A stretch of DNA of 64,000 bases from Vibrio xiamenensis (GCF_900100015.1 NZ_FNDD01000007.1:120649-184648), one strand, 5' to 3'. Positions 47,428-57,056 are shown, counted from the first letter of the stretch. Notes: generated by a model from the sequence alone, not told the origin. Translations and numbers: made by a program.

Positions 47428-48543
47428 TTATGCTTTCTCAGCCAGAATAATGCGCAGTGTACGACGCAGTGGCTCCGCCGCGCCCCATAGCAGTTGGTCA
47501 CCCACTGTGAAGGCATTTAAGAAGTCATCACCCATCGCCATTTTACGTAGACGACCAACTGGCACAGACATAGTGCCTGTCACTTTCGCTGGCGTTAGCT
47601 CTTGCGCGGTAATATCACGATCGTTAGGAATCACTTTCACCCAATCGTTATGAGTGGCGATGATCTCTTCGATTTCATCCATCGGCACATTTTGTTTCAG
47701 CTTGATGGTCAAAGCTTGTGCGTGACAACGCATCGCGCCGATACGAACACACGTACCGTCAATCGCAACTGGGCTCGTGGTGCCTAGAATCTTGTTGGCT
47801 TCAACGCCTGCTTTCCACTCTTCCTTGCTTTGACCATTGTCGCGTTTAACATCGATCCAAGGGATCAATGAACCCGCCAGCGGAGCGCCAAAGTTGTCGG
47901 TTGGGAATGAAGAACTGCGCAGCGTTTCGGCAACTTTACGGTCGATATCCAGAATTGAGCTTGCAGGGTTAGCCAGTTCAGAGCTGACAGAATCGTTAAT
48001 CACGCCCATTTGTGAAATCAACTCACGCATGTTTTGCGCACCAGCGCCTGATGCCGCTTGGTAAGTCATTGCGCTCATCCACTCGACCAAGCCTTTTTCA
48101 AACAGGCCGCCAAGCCCCATGAGCATCAAGCTCACGGTACAGTTACCACCAACAAAAGTGTTGGTGCCGCCATGCAAACCTTGTTGAATTTGGGCAAGGT
48201 TGACTGGGTCCAGTGTAATGATGGCGTCTTTATCCATACGCAATGTCGATGCGGCATCAATCCAGTAGCCTTTCCAACCTGCTTGACGAAGCGCTGGGTA
48301 CACTTTTTCGGTGTAACCGCCACCTTGACACGTGATGATGGCATCCAGTTGTTTTAGGCTGTCAATATCGTATGCATCTTGTAAGTTACCTGCATCTTTA
48401 CCGAAGTTCGGCGCAGGGATACCCACTTGAGATGTACTGTAAAAGACAGGTTCGATAAGATCGAAGTCTTTCTCTTCAATCATACGCTGCATTAGGACTG
48501 AACCCACCATACCGCGCCAACCAATCAAACCAACTCTCATCAT
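47428..48543 (-). CDS. asd: Aspartate-semialdehyde dehydrogenase
   Basis: NADPH-dependent reduction of aspartyl phosphate to aspartate semialdehyde, the branch point to Lys, diaminopimelate, Met and Thr. The 371-residue protein has the N-terminal Rossmann motif [17 protein letters not shown], the catalytic cysteine in [18 protein letters not shown] near 136, [11 protein letters not shown], and the catalytic His region [16 protein letters not shown] near 272. It is the long E. coli-type Asd. The start has GGAG upstream. A terminator hairpin only about 22 bases before the start codon suggests attenuation. Confidence 0.96.
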   Translation of the reverse strand: MMRVGLIGWRGMVGSVLMQRMIEEKDFDLIEPVFYSTSQVGIPAPNFGKDAGNLQDAYDIDSLKQLDAIITCQGGGYTEKVYPALRQAGWKGYWIDAASTLRMDKDAIITLDPVNLAQIQQGLHGGTNTFVGGNCTVSLMLMGLGGLFEKGLVEWMSAMTYQAASGAGAQNMRELISQMGVINDSVSSELANPASSILDIDRKVAETLRSSSFPTDNFGAPLAGSLIPWIDVKRDNGQSKEEWKAGVEANKILGTTSPVAIDGTCVRIGAMRCHAQALTIKLKQNVPMDEIEEIIATHNDWVKVIPNDRDITAQELTPAKVTGTMSVPVGRLRKMAMGDDFLNAFTVGDQLLWGAAEPLRRTLRIILAEKA

Positions 48544-48564
48544 TAACTCTCCGTGTACTCGTTC

Positions 48565-48587
48565 AAAAAAAGATGGCTTCCATCTTT
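48565..48587 (-). terminator. Terminator/attenuator hairpin in front of asd
   Basis: On the minus strand AAAGATGG-AAG-CCATCTTT is followed by a run of U, ending about 22 bases before the asd start codon. It can terminate the upstream lipoprotein transcript. Because so little space remains for an asd promoter after it, it may also act as an asd attenuator. Confidence 0.65.
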
Positions 48588-48711
48588 CAATTTTCAGACA
48601 GAAATCTCAAGTCATATTTGGCGTTTTCCGGCATATTTTGCGGCTTTTTGATGTTCTTTTCCTGATTTCGTGCGTCAGTCGATGATATGAAGCCTTTTTC
48701 ATCCTAAACCA

Positions 48712-49884
48712 TCAATTCAGTGACGCTTTTTTGCTTGGCTTAGCGCGTTTTCCTAAATAGTAGCCAAGGCTCAATGGCGCAAAGAAAATCACCGCAATAA
48801 ACACCACGAAATACACAATCAAACGTTTTAGAAGTTCGATGAGTTTTTCAGTTGCGACAGTCAATACATCTTGAGCGACTTGATCCAAATTGGCCGTCAA
48901 GTGCTCGCGCTCATCGGCGACCATCACTCCGAGCGCTTGACGCTCACGCTCGACCATTTGATCCAACGCTTTACGCTCAATGCTAAGTTGCTCAAGACGC
49001 TGCGCGGTTTTCTCATCCAAACTGTCAACCACAGGTTGCAACTCCTCTGCCATACGCTGAGCCAATAACGTCATGTACTTAGGGTTATTTTTCATAAACT
49101 CTTCCATCGCATCAGCGGTCTGCTGCACGCTGCGCAGGGTATCTCTAAGTTGCTGCGAACTCACCTGACTATTCAGCGCAATAAGCTGAGTTTTCCACGT
49201 CAGCAATTTGGGCGCTTGCTCTTGCGCCAAACTCAAACGATCAGAGACGTCACTGACCGCTTCAGGTACGGTACCCATGGTAGAAACGGCGAGAAGATCT
49301 TTTTGCTCATCTTGTTCAAGCCAAATTCGATATGCCGGTGTACGAATGAAAGTCACGTCATCGAACGGATGATTAGCGGCAAAACCCCTGACAAAATCGG
49401 CGACATTTTGGTAGCGTTTAGGATTTAATACGCTGCGCGCCACTTGGTCAAAGTTACTGGCAAGATTGGTTGAGGTGGTTTGCGCCAAGGTGAGCGCCTC
49501 TGGCGAGTCGGCAAACAGCGCTTTACCCGGTTCACGCTGAAAAAACTGCGCCATTTGCTCGGTGTATACCCAAGCGTCAATCAGTGCTGCTCGCGGAGAG
49601 GCTTGATAAGTGGCACGCTGCAAACCTTGTTCGGCGTGAATTTTCCATAACAGAACGTTGGATTGGTGCAGCACATCGGAGGCGTCATACTGAGCAGAAA
49701 TTTGGTCTGCGGCTTGTTCCACTTCGGCGAAAAATTGGTGAGCAAATTCTCGTGTCAGTAAGCGCATAGAGAGCTCTTGCTGTGTCAAAGGCGTGGTGTC
49801 ATTTTCTATTTTGACGTTGAGTAAAGAACATCCAGAAAGCCCAATGACCATCAAAACCGCCCATAAACTGCTACCGAGCCTCAT
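48712..49884 (-). CDS. Predicted lipoprotein with coiled coil and C-terminal membrane helix
   Basis: A 390-residue protein of unknown function. A lipoprotein signal ends at LSGC (Cys19). The body is helical, with several conserved-looking segments (ALIDAWVYTEQMAQFF, and YRIWLEQDEQKDLLAVSTMG). A long coiled-coil stretch, about 255-345, includes KTAQRLEQLSIERKALDQMVERERQ. A single membrane helix near the C terminus (LIVYFVVFIAVIFFAPLSLGYYLG) is followed by a basic tail. A protein anchored at both ends could span the periplasm. I do not recognise a characterised family. It lies upstream of asd on the same strand. Confidence 0.72.
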   Translation of the reverse strand: MRLGSSLWAVLMVIGLSGCSLLNVKIENDTTPLTQQELSMRLLTREFAHQFFAEVEQAADQISAQYDASDVLHQSNVLLWKIHAEQGLQRATYQASPRAALIDAWVYTEQMAQFFQREPGKALFADSPEALTLAQTTSTNLASNFDQVARSVLNPKRYQNVADFVRGFAANHPFDDVTFIRTPAYRIWLEQDEQKDLLAVSTMGTVPEAVSDVSDRLSLAQEQAPKLLTWKTQLIALNSQVSSQQLRDTLRSVQQTADAMEEFMKNNPKYMTLLAQRMAEELQPVVDSLDEKTAQRLEQLSIERKALDQMVERERQALGVMVADEREHLTANLDQVAQDVLTVATEKLIELLKRLIVYFVVFIAVIFFAPLSLGYYLGKRAKPSKKASLN

Positions 49885-49974
49885 AATTACCTCATACTTT
49901 TTCGAGACGCTGTCATTTCCCTTAAAAGTAGTGAGGTTTTGTCGGCTTTAAGTCAGCAGCGAGCGTTAAGTTAC

Positions 49975-51141
49975 TTATTTCTCAGACTCAAGATGATCAC
50001 GCACTTCCTCAAGTACACGCAATAAAACGCCATTTAAGCGCGCCAGTTTATCCTCCACATCGGCACTTTGATTAACCAGTGCCATTTCTAAATCACGCGC
50101 CGCTTCGGTCAGTAATGGCGCCGACAAACCGCCGCCAATCCCTTTGAGGCTGTGAGCTAAACGGGTGGCTTGTTCTCTTCGCCCTTCATCGATGGCCTGA
50201 CGCAAAAGCGCTTGATCATTACTGTGGTCTTGCAAAAACACCTTCAGCACCATGACCATCGCATCTTCATCATTGCCCAAAATATCGCTCATCTCATCAA
50301 AATGCACCACCGCTTCGACGCGAGAACTGGGGTCTGGACTCGATGGTTGCGCTTGTGGTTTCGCTTCCTGTTGAGCCTCACGATGAACCACTCTTGGCCC
50401 CACCACTAGCACATAACCGATAAACAGCGAGCTAATGGCTAAGGTGAACCACACGTGGTAATTGAGCAGCTCTTCATACTCATCTTCAACCTTCACGACT
50501 TGGGTATAAAACGGATGGCGAACCAATTTATTGACCAAATAGAAACCTTGCGCGTAGCCATTCAGCACTTGTGACGCCTTTGCAAGTGCCGTTTGGAGAT
50601 CGTTTTGGGTGTCGCCAGTTTGCTCAAGTGAGTATTGAAACAAGCGGTCAAAGGCGAGAAAAATATCCGGATTATTCCTTTGCTCGGCATACAGCACTTC
50701 AAACACATAGGTCGATATTTTGAAGTAATTATTTTGCTGCTCAGGATCGTCAGCGTACTTTTTGCGTAGCGTTTGCAGCAGTTGAATCAGCTCAATCACA
50801 TCAAATTCGACGCTTAAATATTGCTGGGACTGATCGAGGAATCGGTCCAACGTGTAAAGAAGCTGGCTTAAATCGGGGTGAAATGAAAAGGAGTGGTTTT
50901 GCTGTTCAAGCGCTTGGCTTAAGTGATTGATGGATTCGATTCGAGTCGCGATACTGCGCAGATCATGAGTGCGATACGGCTTATGCTCAAAGTAATCTTG
51001 GCGAAAATCGAACACCTGGTTACGCAGCTGATGAATATAACCAAGCGATGCTTTGGTCTGATAAAGGTCCCAGACAATTGCGGCCAAGCAGACAATCCAC
51101 AGTACGCCAATACCGATTAACCACTTAACTTTCGAACCCAT
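49975..51141 (-). CDS. Membrane-anchored HPt-domain protein
   Basis: A 388-residue protein from ATG 51141, with GGA a few bases upstream; a GTG at 51150 is the alternative. There is an N-terminal membrane helix (about 6-26), a periplasmic helical region (about 27-220), and a second helix (about 222-243). A Pro/Ser/Gln-rich linker leads to a C-terminal histidine phosphotransfer domain (about 275-380). The phospho-acceptor His is in ATRLAHSLKGIGGGLSA. It has a kinase-like membrane architecture but no kinase or receiver domain, so it must borrow phosphoryl groups from another system. No partner is adjacent. Confidence 0.82.
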   Translation of the reverse strand: MGSKVKWLIGIGVLWIVCLAAIVWDLYQTKASLGYIHQLRNQVFDFRQDYFEHKPYRTHDLRSIATRIESINHLSQALEQQNHSFSFHPDLSQLLYTLDRFLDQSQQYLSVEFDVIELIQLLQTLRKKYADDPEQQNNYFKISTYVFEVLYAEQRNNPDIFLAFDRLFQYSLEQTGDTQNDLQTALAKASQVLNGYAQGFYLVNKLVRHPFYTQVVKVEDEYEELLNYHVWFTLAISSLFIGYVLVVGPRVVHREAQQEAKPQAQPSSPDPSSRVEAVVHFDEMSDILGNDEDAMVMVLKVFLQDHSNDQALLRQAIDEGRREQATRLAHSLKGIGGGLSAPLLTEAARDLEMALVNQSADVEDKLARLNGVLLRVLEEVRDHLESEK

Positions 51142-51202
51142 TGCGTCCACTCAAACATAATTCTCATATGTTCAAGCATATAACGGAAATTCGAGCTTTG
51201 CT

Positions 51203-51238
51203 GAGCTTGGCGAAAAACAGCGTGATTCCGCCAAGCTC
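51203..51238. other. Inverted repeat downstream of yejK
   Basis: GAGCTTGGCG and CGCCAAGCTC form a perfect 10-bp stem around a 16-base loop, 23 bases past the yejK stop. It lacks a U tract on the minus strand, so it may stabilise the 3' end or terminate only weakly. Confidence 0.45.
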
Positions 51239-51260
51239 AAACTAAAGTAGAGGTATCCGC

Positions 51261-52262
51261 TTACTGATTGCGAGTGAGCTGATCGCGAAGATTGGGCGGA
51301 GTCCCTTTGATGGTTAGCGTGTCGGTCTCTGGATCGTAAAATATGCGTTCGCCCATCAACATGCTATCAAAGCTAACATTCAAGCCACCGCCGGCACCCA
51401 CATACTTGGTGAGTTTACGTACGGTACCGCGATCAGCAGGAAAGCTGTCTTCCAGCTCATAGCCCTGCTCTTTGGTGAAATCGATAAAGCTGGTGCCATC
51501 TTGGGTAGCAGGTAGCTCACCAGACAGTTCACGCACTTCCACTTCATCACCCGATTTGATCTGCTCATTACAGTAATCGTAAACCTGCTTTTTGTACTGA
51601 ATGGCTTCTTCTTTCTCAAGTTTCGAATCGGCGCAGAAATCTTGTACCGCTTGCATCAACACTTGGTTTTGTTGCTTCACATCCAAACCCACATCGGCTT
51701 GCAGAAAATCCAAGAAGAAATCTGCTACTTTCCGGCCAACACGACCTTTGATGTAGCTTAAGTAACGGTTGGACTCTTTATCGGTTTGAAAACTGGTTAA
51801 ATCGATACGCGCAACAATGTCCATTTTCGACAGGTCAAGATAATCGGTCGCGCTGATATCCAGCCCTTCGGTCACTTTCATGCTCTGTTTGGATGGAATA
51901 ATACCGATCATCAAATATTCCGTCGCCAGTGACTGGTACTCGGCAACCACGAAAATGCCTTCATCGGCAAATGGGTACTTCGCCAACTCATCTTTTAGAC
52001 GAGTACCACACTGCAGAGAAAAATCGTAAAAATTTGTCTCGCCCGCTTGAAGTTGCTGCAACCAGTTTTGAAATTCGCTGTCTGACTTAAAGCAACCAAA
52101 CCCTTTACCGGCTTTGGAATGAAATACGCGATGCAGTTCAGCGACCAAGTTTTCGCTTGATGCGTCATTTTCTAGTGCCGCGCTGCGGAAATTGATCACC
52201 AACTCTTCAGAATCGTTTTTTTGAAGCTGGTGTAAAATAACGTGAGAAAGATGAAGGCTCAT
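51261..52262 (-). CDS. yejK: Nucleoid-associated protein YejK
   Basis: A 333-residue member of the NdpA/YejK family, found associated with the nucleoid in E. coli. Family segments are MSLHLSHVILHQLQKND at the N terminus, YLSYIKGRVGRKVADFFLDFLQADVGLDVKQQNQVLMQAV in the middle (about 170-210), and FDSMLMGERIFYDPETDTLTIKGTPPNLRDQL at the C terminus. It is divergent from yejL, with an 87-base gap. The yejK/yejL/yejM arrangement is conserved with E. coli. Confidence 0.93.
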   Translation of the reverse strand: MSLHLSHVILHQLQKNDSEELVINFRSAALENDASSENLVAELHRVFHSKAGKGFGCFKSDSEFQNWLQQLQAGETNFYDFSLQCGTRLKDELAKYPFADEGIFVVAEYQSLATEYLMIGIIPSKQSMKVTEGLDISATDYLDLSKMDIVARIDLTSFQTDKESNRYLSYIKGRVGRKVADFFLDFLQADVGLDVKQQNQVLMQAVQDFCADSKLEKEEAIQYKKQVYDYCNEQIKSGDEVEVRELSGELPATQDGTSFIDFTKEQGYELEDSFPADRGTVRKLTKYVGAGGGLNVSFDSMLMGERIFYDPETDTLTIKGTPPNLRDQLTRNQ

Positions 52263-52349
52263 AGTGAAAATATCGTTGTGCTATGTTTCAGTTGTCACGC
52301 ATTGTAGGTTATCATAAGCCGCTTTACTACTATCATCATTAGAGTCTTT

Positions 52350-52574
52350 ATGCCGATTAAATCAAAATACAGTAACCAACAAATTGAAACTATCCTTAGT
52401 GAAGTTGGCGCCATTTTCCAAAAACACAAGGCCGCTCCAGATTTGATGCTAATGATCGCTGGTAATATTGCGACCAACGTAGTGAACCAGCATGTTGCTG
52501 AGTCTCAAAGAAAAAAAATTGCCGAACAATTTGCTCAAGCATTACTTGCTTCTGTCGAAGAAAAGAAAGACTAA
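52350..52574 (+). CDS. yejL: YejL-family protein
   Basis: A small helical protein of 74 residues with the YejL (UPF0352) pattern: [49 protein letters not shown]. The function is unknown to me. It starts the yejL-yejM unit, with yejM 35 bases downstream. Confidence 0.93.
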   Translation: MPIKSKYSNQQIETILSEVGAIFQKHKAAPDLMLMIAGNIATNVVNQHVAESQRKKIAEQFAQALLASVEEKKD

Positions 52575-52609
52575 AAAAACGATAAATCTAGCGGATAATA
52601 AAACAGTAC

Positions 52610-54415
52610 ATGGTAGATAAAGGAAACACATACGGCGAAAGAGTGTCGCGATTAGTTGGTTGGGGGCACTGGTTTGCGTTCTTCAACATTATTTCTGCAA
52701 TGCTTATCGGGACCCGTTATATCGCCCAATCCCCTTGGCCAGATACGCTTCTTGGGCAATTTTACCTTGCCGTATCTTGGGTTGGTCACTTTGGTTTTTT
52801 GGTCTTTGCGCTCTATTTATTGATTCTATTTCCGCTCACCTTCTTAATACCGTCACGTAAGCTGTTTCGCTTGGTGGCGGTTTGTTTTGCTACCGTCGGT
52901 TTAACGTTACTGTTAGTTGATACCCAAGCGTATCAATCGATCAGCCTGCACCTCAATCCTGTGGTGTGGGAGGTCCTATTTAGCGACGAAAGTAACAACG
53001 CGGTCACCGCCGATCTGCAGCATTTGTTTGTGGTGCTGCCGCTGATATTTCTTATCGAACTCGCCCTCTCTGAATGGGTGTGGCACAAGCAGCGCCGCCT
53101 GTCACATAAACGGGTCGGTCGCCCTATCGCGGCGTTTTTCTTTGTTAGCTTTATTGCCAGCCACCTGACTTATGTCTGGGCGGATGCCTATTTCTATGGG
53201 CCAATCACATCGCAACGCGCTAACTTCCCGCTCTCTTACCCAATGACCGCCAAGTCATTTATGCAAAAGCATGGCTTGTTGGATCATGACGAATATCTTA
53301 AGCGCCAAGCCGAAAGTGAAGCGCCTGATTTGGTCAAATACCCGCTTGAACCGATTGAGTTTAATCGCCGGCCAAATGATCTCAATATTCTGATGGTGAG
53401 CGTCAACAATCTGCGCGCGGATGCGCTCAATAAGCAGCAGATGCCCAACGCTTACCAATTTGCTCAGCACGCACTGAACTTCACTAACCATTACAGTTCT
53501 AGCAACGATATGTTTGGCATGTTTGGCTTGTTCTACGGCTTACCGAGCAGCTACGCAACCAGCATTCGTGCCCAGGCGTCAGAGCCTGTCATGCTCAAAT
53601 CTCTGCAAGAACAGCATTATCAATTTGGCCTATTTAGCGGTGCGAATTTCGATGACAACATTTACAGCGAAACGTTATTCCGCGATTTGCCGATGGCCAA
53701 AGTTGACCTAAGCCAAGATAAAGATAGCGACAATCAAGCCATCGCGGCATGGTCTACTTGGGCGGCAGAGCAGAAAAAAGGCAAACCTTGGTTTAGCTTT
53801 ATCGAACTGACGACTCTGGAAGATTTCCAGATGAAGAGCGGCTCAACCAAAGGCAGCGCCGCAGACAAACTCAAATCGGGTTATCAGCAATCGGTAAAAC
53901 ATGCCGATGCAGAGCTTGGTCAACTGTTTAGCGCAATTCGTGAACTCGGCCTAGCCGACAATACGCTGATCGTCATCACCTCAAACCACGGCATTGAGTT
54001 TAACGAAACCAAGACCAACAGTTGGGGCGCTGGCAGCAACTACAGCAAGTATCAGTTGCAAGTGCCAATGATGATTTACTGGCCGGGTAAAGTGCCGGGC
54101 GTTTATACCCACAGAACCAGCCATTTGGATCTATCGGTAACCCTGATGCAAGATTTGCTCGGTGTCTCATCGAAACCAAGCGATTTTAGCAGCGGTCGTA
54201 ACATGTTTGACGAAAGCAAACGCCGCTGGATCATCGCCGGTGATTCTCGTGAATTGGCGCTGATCACCGATCAAAACACCACAGTGATCGACAAGTTTGG
54301 CAACTTCAAATTGTACGACCAAAACTATCACCGTTTACAAGATGAAAACCCAACTCTGCCTGTACTGATGCAAGGGTTAACGGAACTGCAGCGCTTTTAT
54401 ACAAAGACTAATTAA
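52610..54415 (+). CDS. yejM: Inner-membrane sulfatase-like protein YejM/PbgA (LapC)
   Basis: Inner-membrane protein that in E. coli controls LPS synthesis by restraining LapB/FtsH degradation of LpxC. The 601-residue protein begins with about five membrane helices (residues 15-200, e.g. HWFAFFNIISAMLIGTRYI). A periplasmic sulfatase-fold domain spans about 250-590, with NILMVSVNNLRADALNKQQMPN and TLIVITSNHGIEF. The metal-site pattern is incomplete compared with true sulfatases (VSVNN in place of the usual D-D), as is typical for this pseudo-hydrolase group. Essential or near-essential in relatives. Confidence 0.93.
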   Translation: MVDKGNTYGERVSRLVGWGHWFAFFNIISAMLIGTRYIAQSPWPDTLLGQFYLAVSWVGHFGFLVFALYLLILFPLTFLIPSRKLFRLVAVCFATVGLTLLLVDTQAYQSISLHLNPVVWEVLFSDESNNAVTADLQHLFVVLPLIFLIELALSEWVWHKQRRLSHKRVGRPIAAFFFVSFIASHLTYVWADAYFYGPITSQRANFPLSYPMTAKSFMQKHGLLDHDEYLKRQAESEAPDLVKYPLEPIEFNRRPNDLNILMVSVNNLRADALNKQQMPNAYQFAQHALNFTNHYSSSNDMFGMFGLFYGLPSSYATSIRAQASEPVMLKSLQEQHYQFGLFSGANFDDNIYSETLFRDLPMAKVDLSQDKDSDNQAIAAWSTWAAEQKKGKPWFSFIELTTLEDFQMKSGSTKGSAADKLKSGYQQSVKHADAELGQLFSAIRELGLADNTLIVITSNHGIEFNETKTNSWGAGSNYSKYQLQVPMMIYWPGKVPGVYTHRTSHLDLSVTLMQDLLGVSSKPSDFSSGRNMFDESKRRWIIAGDSRELALITDQNTTVIDKFGNFKLYDQNYHRLQDENPTLPVLMQGLTELQRFYTKTN

Positions 54416-54430
54416 ATCAGTTCTTTATTA

Positions 54431-54459
54431 TTGACCTGCTGAAGTTTTGTGTTTACATT
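54431..54459 (+). promoter_or_regulatory. Predicted promoter of tRNA-Pro
   Basis: TTGACC (54431-54436) and TACATT (54454-54459) are separated by 17 bases, ending 8 bases before the mature tRNA. Confidence 0.65.
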
Positions 54460-54467
54460 GAAGCCAT

Positions 54468-54544
54468 CGGACTGTAGCGCAGCTTGGTAGCGCACCGTCA
54501 TGGGGTGTCGGGGGTCGGAGGTTCAAATCCTCTCAGTCCGACCA
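54468..54544 (+). tRNA. tRNA-Pro(GGG)
   Basis: A 77-base tRNA beginning CGGACTGTAGCGCAGC, with anticodon loop centred on GGG, T arm GGTTCAAATCC and an encoded CCA. The anticodon arm CACCGTCATGGGGTGTCGG matches what I recall of E. coli proL. A short hairpin with T run follows (GGAAGCC...GGCTTCC, about 54556-54580). Confidence 0.95.
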
Positions 54545-54555
54545 TACACCTGAGA

Positions 54556-54581
54556 AAGGAAGCCTAATGGCTTCCTTTTTT
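54556..54581 (+). terminator. Terminator of tRNA-Pro
   Basis: GGAAGCC-TAAT-GGCTTCC is a perfect 7-bp stem followed by TTTTTTT, a few bases after the tRNA CCA end. Confidence 0.85.
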
Positions 54582-54753
54582 TATGCCCTACAGAACGTGA
54601 TATCCACTCGATAACTCACATCGCGCCGCTTTTGACCGCTTAACAATTCCATTGCTTTGACGCCCATTAACCATATCGACATACAGCACGAAGTGTGGTG
54701 TCGCCAAGAACTCGTTCGCCTCGTCATCAAAGGAATCGTCAAAGGAATTTGCT

Positions 54754-55929
54754 ATGAAAACCGTTAAGTTCGCCACCGCGTGTACAGTCACCTTACTTCT
54801 CGCCGCTTGCGCCTCTCCGCAGCAAGCGCTTTATAAAAAAGCCGATCAAGGTGATGCTCAAAGCCAGCTAAAACTTGGGCTAAACCTGTTTCATGGCGAA
54901 AATGGATTTGAGCAAGATCGCCAGAAAAGCTTGGTCTATCTAGAAAAATCCTCAGCGCAAGGCAATGCCGAAGCGGCATTTAATCTCGGCGCCATCCATG
55001 CCAAAGAGAAAAATTACGCCAGTGCGCTGAACTACTATCAAACGGCCTGTGATAATGACTATCTGAATGCTTGTGATAACCTCGCACTGCTGTACAAAGA
55101 TGGCAATGGTACTGCAAAAAATTTGCATAAAGCGGAACAGATCGTGCTGCAAGCGATTGAAAAAGGTAGCCTATATAGTCACCGGATTGCCGCAACTATC
55201 TACCTAGAAGACCATAAGCCGAAAAAAGCCATTGCCCATTTTAAGCACTTGATTATGGCGCCAACTACTAAGCAAAATCCCGCCTACTATAAAGCGTATG
55301 CCGCAACCGATGTGATGGAAGCGTATCTGACACTGAAAGACCAACGTAACGCGTATTTATGGGGTTCAGTCGCCATGTTAGCCGCTGGCTTTGATGCACC
55401 AATTGAATCAATTCAAAAACGTTTTGACGACTATCAAATGCTGTCTAAAACGCTCAACACCAAAACCAAACATGCCCTTGCAGAACAAATCATTGCCGAG
55501 CACTTTAACGGCTTCCAAAGCAGTAAGCGCTATTTCCAAACCGAGCAGCTACCGGCCATCAAACCAGGTGTGATTGACCCAGACCGCGAACACACGATTA
55601 ACTTTGTCGGCTACTTTATTACCCCAAATCGGATGTTATTTAGCACTATTAATGCCCTTGAAAAACGCGACGATGCGCCTTCGAAAATCCAATTGGCGAT
55701 GAAAAAACTCGATCTTTCGAACAAGCATATGCAATACGGTGCGGTGTACCTGCAAACTGCGGCGGCTAAGCTCACGACCAAACAGGCGATTGAGGTGATG
55801 AACAGCATCAGTGATAAACGTCTCGACTATTACAAAACACTCGCCAATCGCAAACTCGATGTGATGAACGATATTTACGACTATCAAATCGCGACCATTA
55901 AAGCCCACAAACCGGCTGAAGGCGCTTAA
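54754..55929 (+). CDS. Sel1-like repeat lipoprotein
   Basis: A 391-residue predicted lipoprotein with lipobox LAAC (Cys19). The first half has tandem tetratricopeptide/Sel1-type helical repeats (GDAQSQLKLGLNLFHGENGFEQD, then GNAEAAFNLGAIHAKEKNYASALNYYQTACDN, then ACDNLALLYKDGNGTAKNLHKAEQIV). The second half is a less regular helical region. Such repeats usually serve as protein-interaction scaffolds in the periplasm or outer membrane. It is a single gene, with the hairpin at 55953-55972 downstream. The specific role is unknown. Confidence 0.85.
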   Translation: MKTVKFATACTVTLLLAACASPQQALYKKADQGDAQSQLKLGLNLFHGENGFEQDRQKSLVYLEKSSAQGNAEAAFNLGAIHAKEKNYASALNYYQTACDNDYLNACDNLALLYKDGNGTAKNLHKAEQIVLQAIEKGSLYSHRIAATIYLEDHKPKKAIAHFKHLIMAPTTKQNPAYYKAYAATDVMEAYLTLKDQRNAYLWGSVAMLAAGFDAPIESIQKRFDDYQMLSKTLNTKTKHALAEQIIAEHFNGFQSSKRYFQTEQLPAIKPGVIDPDREHTINFVGYFITPNRMLFSTINALEKRDDAPSKIQLAMKKLDLSNKHMQYGAVYLQTAAAKLTTKQAIEVMNSISDKRLDYYKTLANRKLDVMNDIYDYQIATIKAHKPAEGA

Positions 55930-55952
55930 AGCGAATCTCTAATCGATGCCCT

Positions 55953-55972
55953 CGCCCAGCCAACGCTGGGCG
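55953..55972 (+). terminator. Hairpin after the Sel1-like gene
   Basis: CGCCCAGC-CAAC-GCTGGGCG, an 8-bp perfect stem, followed by TTTACTTT. Probably an intrinsic terminator with an imperfect T tract. Confidence 0.65.
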
Positions 55973-56077
55973 TTTACTTTGTTAGCCTATTGATTTGTTA
56001 GATTATTTGACTTGCATACAGTGACAAGCTGTATGATGGTGATTCCACTCGAACGCAAAAACGGGAGGCAACACCAT

Positions 56078-56902
56078 ATGATTAAAGCACTTCACGGCGC
56101 ATCCACATTCCACTCCAACGTACTCTCCGATGTCGAAATCGCCCACCAAACCGGTTATCAAGGCATCGAATTTTTTATCGACAAACTCGTCCGTTACTTG
56201 GAAAACGGCGGCAACGCGACATCGCTCAAACAGCGTCTTGACGCGCATCAACTGCAAACCACCTGCATCAATGCTTTGATGGGTATTGACCGTCACAGCG
56301 CTCAAGACCGAGATGCGTTAATCACCCAAGCACGGCGCATCACCGAGGTCGCAAATCAACTGGAATGCCCAACGGTGCAACTAAATCCAGGGCACTACGC
56401 CGATCATTTAAGCCATGCGCAGCGTTTAGATATCATCACTGAAAATATTGGTGAAATTGCCCAATTTGGCGAAAAGTACGGAATTCGCTATCAAATCGAG
56501 TTTATCGCATCAAGTGAATTCAACACCCTACCGATGGCACTTGAAGTCATCGACAGATTAGCCACAACCAATGTGGGGCTAGTAATGGATTTCTGGCATC
56601 TCTATGCGCGCGGCGTCAGCACGCCGCAAGATGTCGCAAACCTCGACCCTGCGCTGATTTACGGCGTGCATTTTTGCGATGGACGTAAACCGCAAGCAGG
56701 CGAAGCTTGGGATGAAACCGTGCTTCGCGCTTATATGCCGGGTGAAGGTGAAATTGATATTCAAGCATTTGTCGCTGCGGTCAAATCCACCGGTTACGAT
56801 GGCGCTTGGTCACCAGAGCTGATTAGCCCGCGCCATTGGGAATACGAGCACTCCGCCATTGCGACTGCGTGCTTACACAACATGAGCCAGTTTATCGACT
56901 AG
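56078..56902 (+). CDS. Sugar-phosphate isomerase/epimerase family TIM-barrel protein
   Basis: A 274-residue protein of the xylose isomerase-like (AP endonuclease 2) fold, from ATG 56078 with GGGAGG upstream. Metal-site type residues appear in YQIEFIAS (Glu), GLVMDFWHLY (Asp and His), GVHFCDGRKP (His) and YDGAWSPELISPRHW (Glu). Such enzymes isomerise or epimerise sugars, inositols or hydroxypyruvate. The exact substrate cannot be read from sequence, and no sugar catabolic genes are adjacent. The longer frame start at 56012 was rejected for lack of a ribosome-binding site. Confidence 0.87.
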   Translation: MIKALHGASTFHSNVLSDVEIAHQTGYQGIEFFIDKLVRYLENGGNATSLKQRLDAHQLQTTCINALMGIDRHSAQDRDALITQARRITEVANQLECPTVQLNPGHYADHLSHAQRLDIITENIGEIAQFGEKYGIRYQIEFIASSEFNTLPMALEVIDRLATTNVGLVMDFWHLYARGVSTPQDVANLDPALIYGVHFCDGRKPQAGEAWDETVLRAYMPGEGEIDIQAFVAAVKSTGYDGAWSPELISPRHWEYEHSAIATACLHNMSQFID

Positions 56903-57056
56903 CAAGCGTTAAATATCACCAAACAGCGCTTGGTAAAAACAGCAAAAACTTGGTTTATTTTGCTTAATAATCGTTCACTTAATATAGAAAAATGGCGATT
57001 AGTTCACGTATTTGAACTCAGTTGAACATAAAAACATCAAACAATCTTTGTAGGGG

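Noticed and set aside
48544..48711. A lysine riboswitch upstream of asd.
   Set aside because: The region is too short and lacks the conserved multi-helix core; only a terminator-type hairpin is visible.
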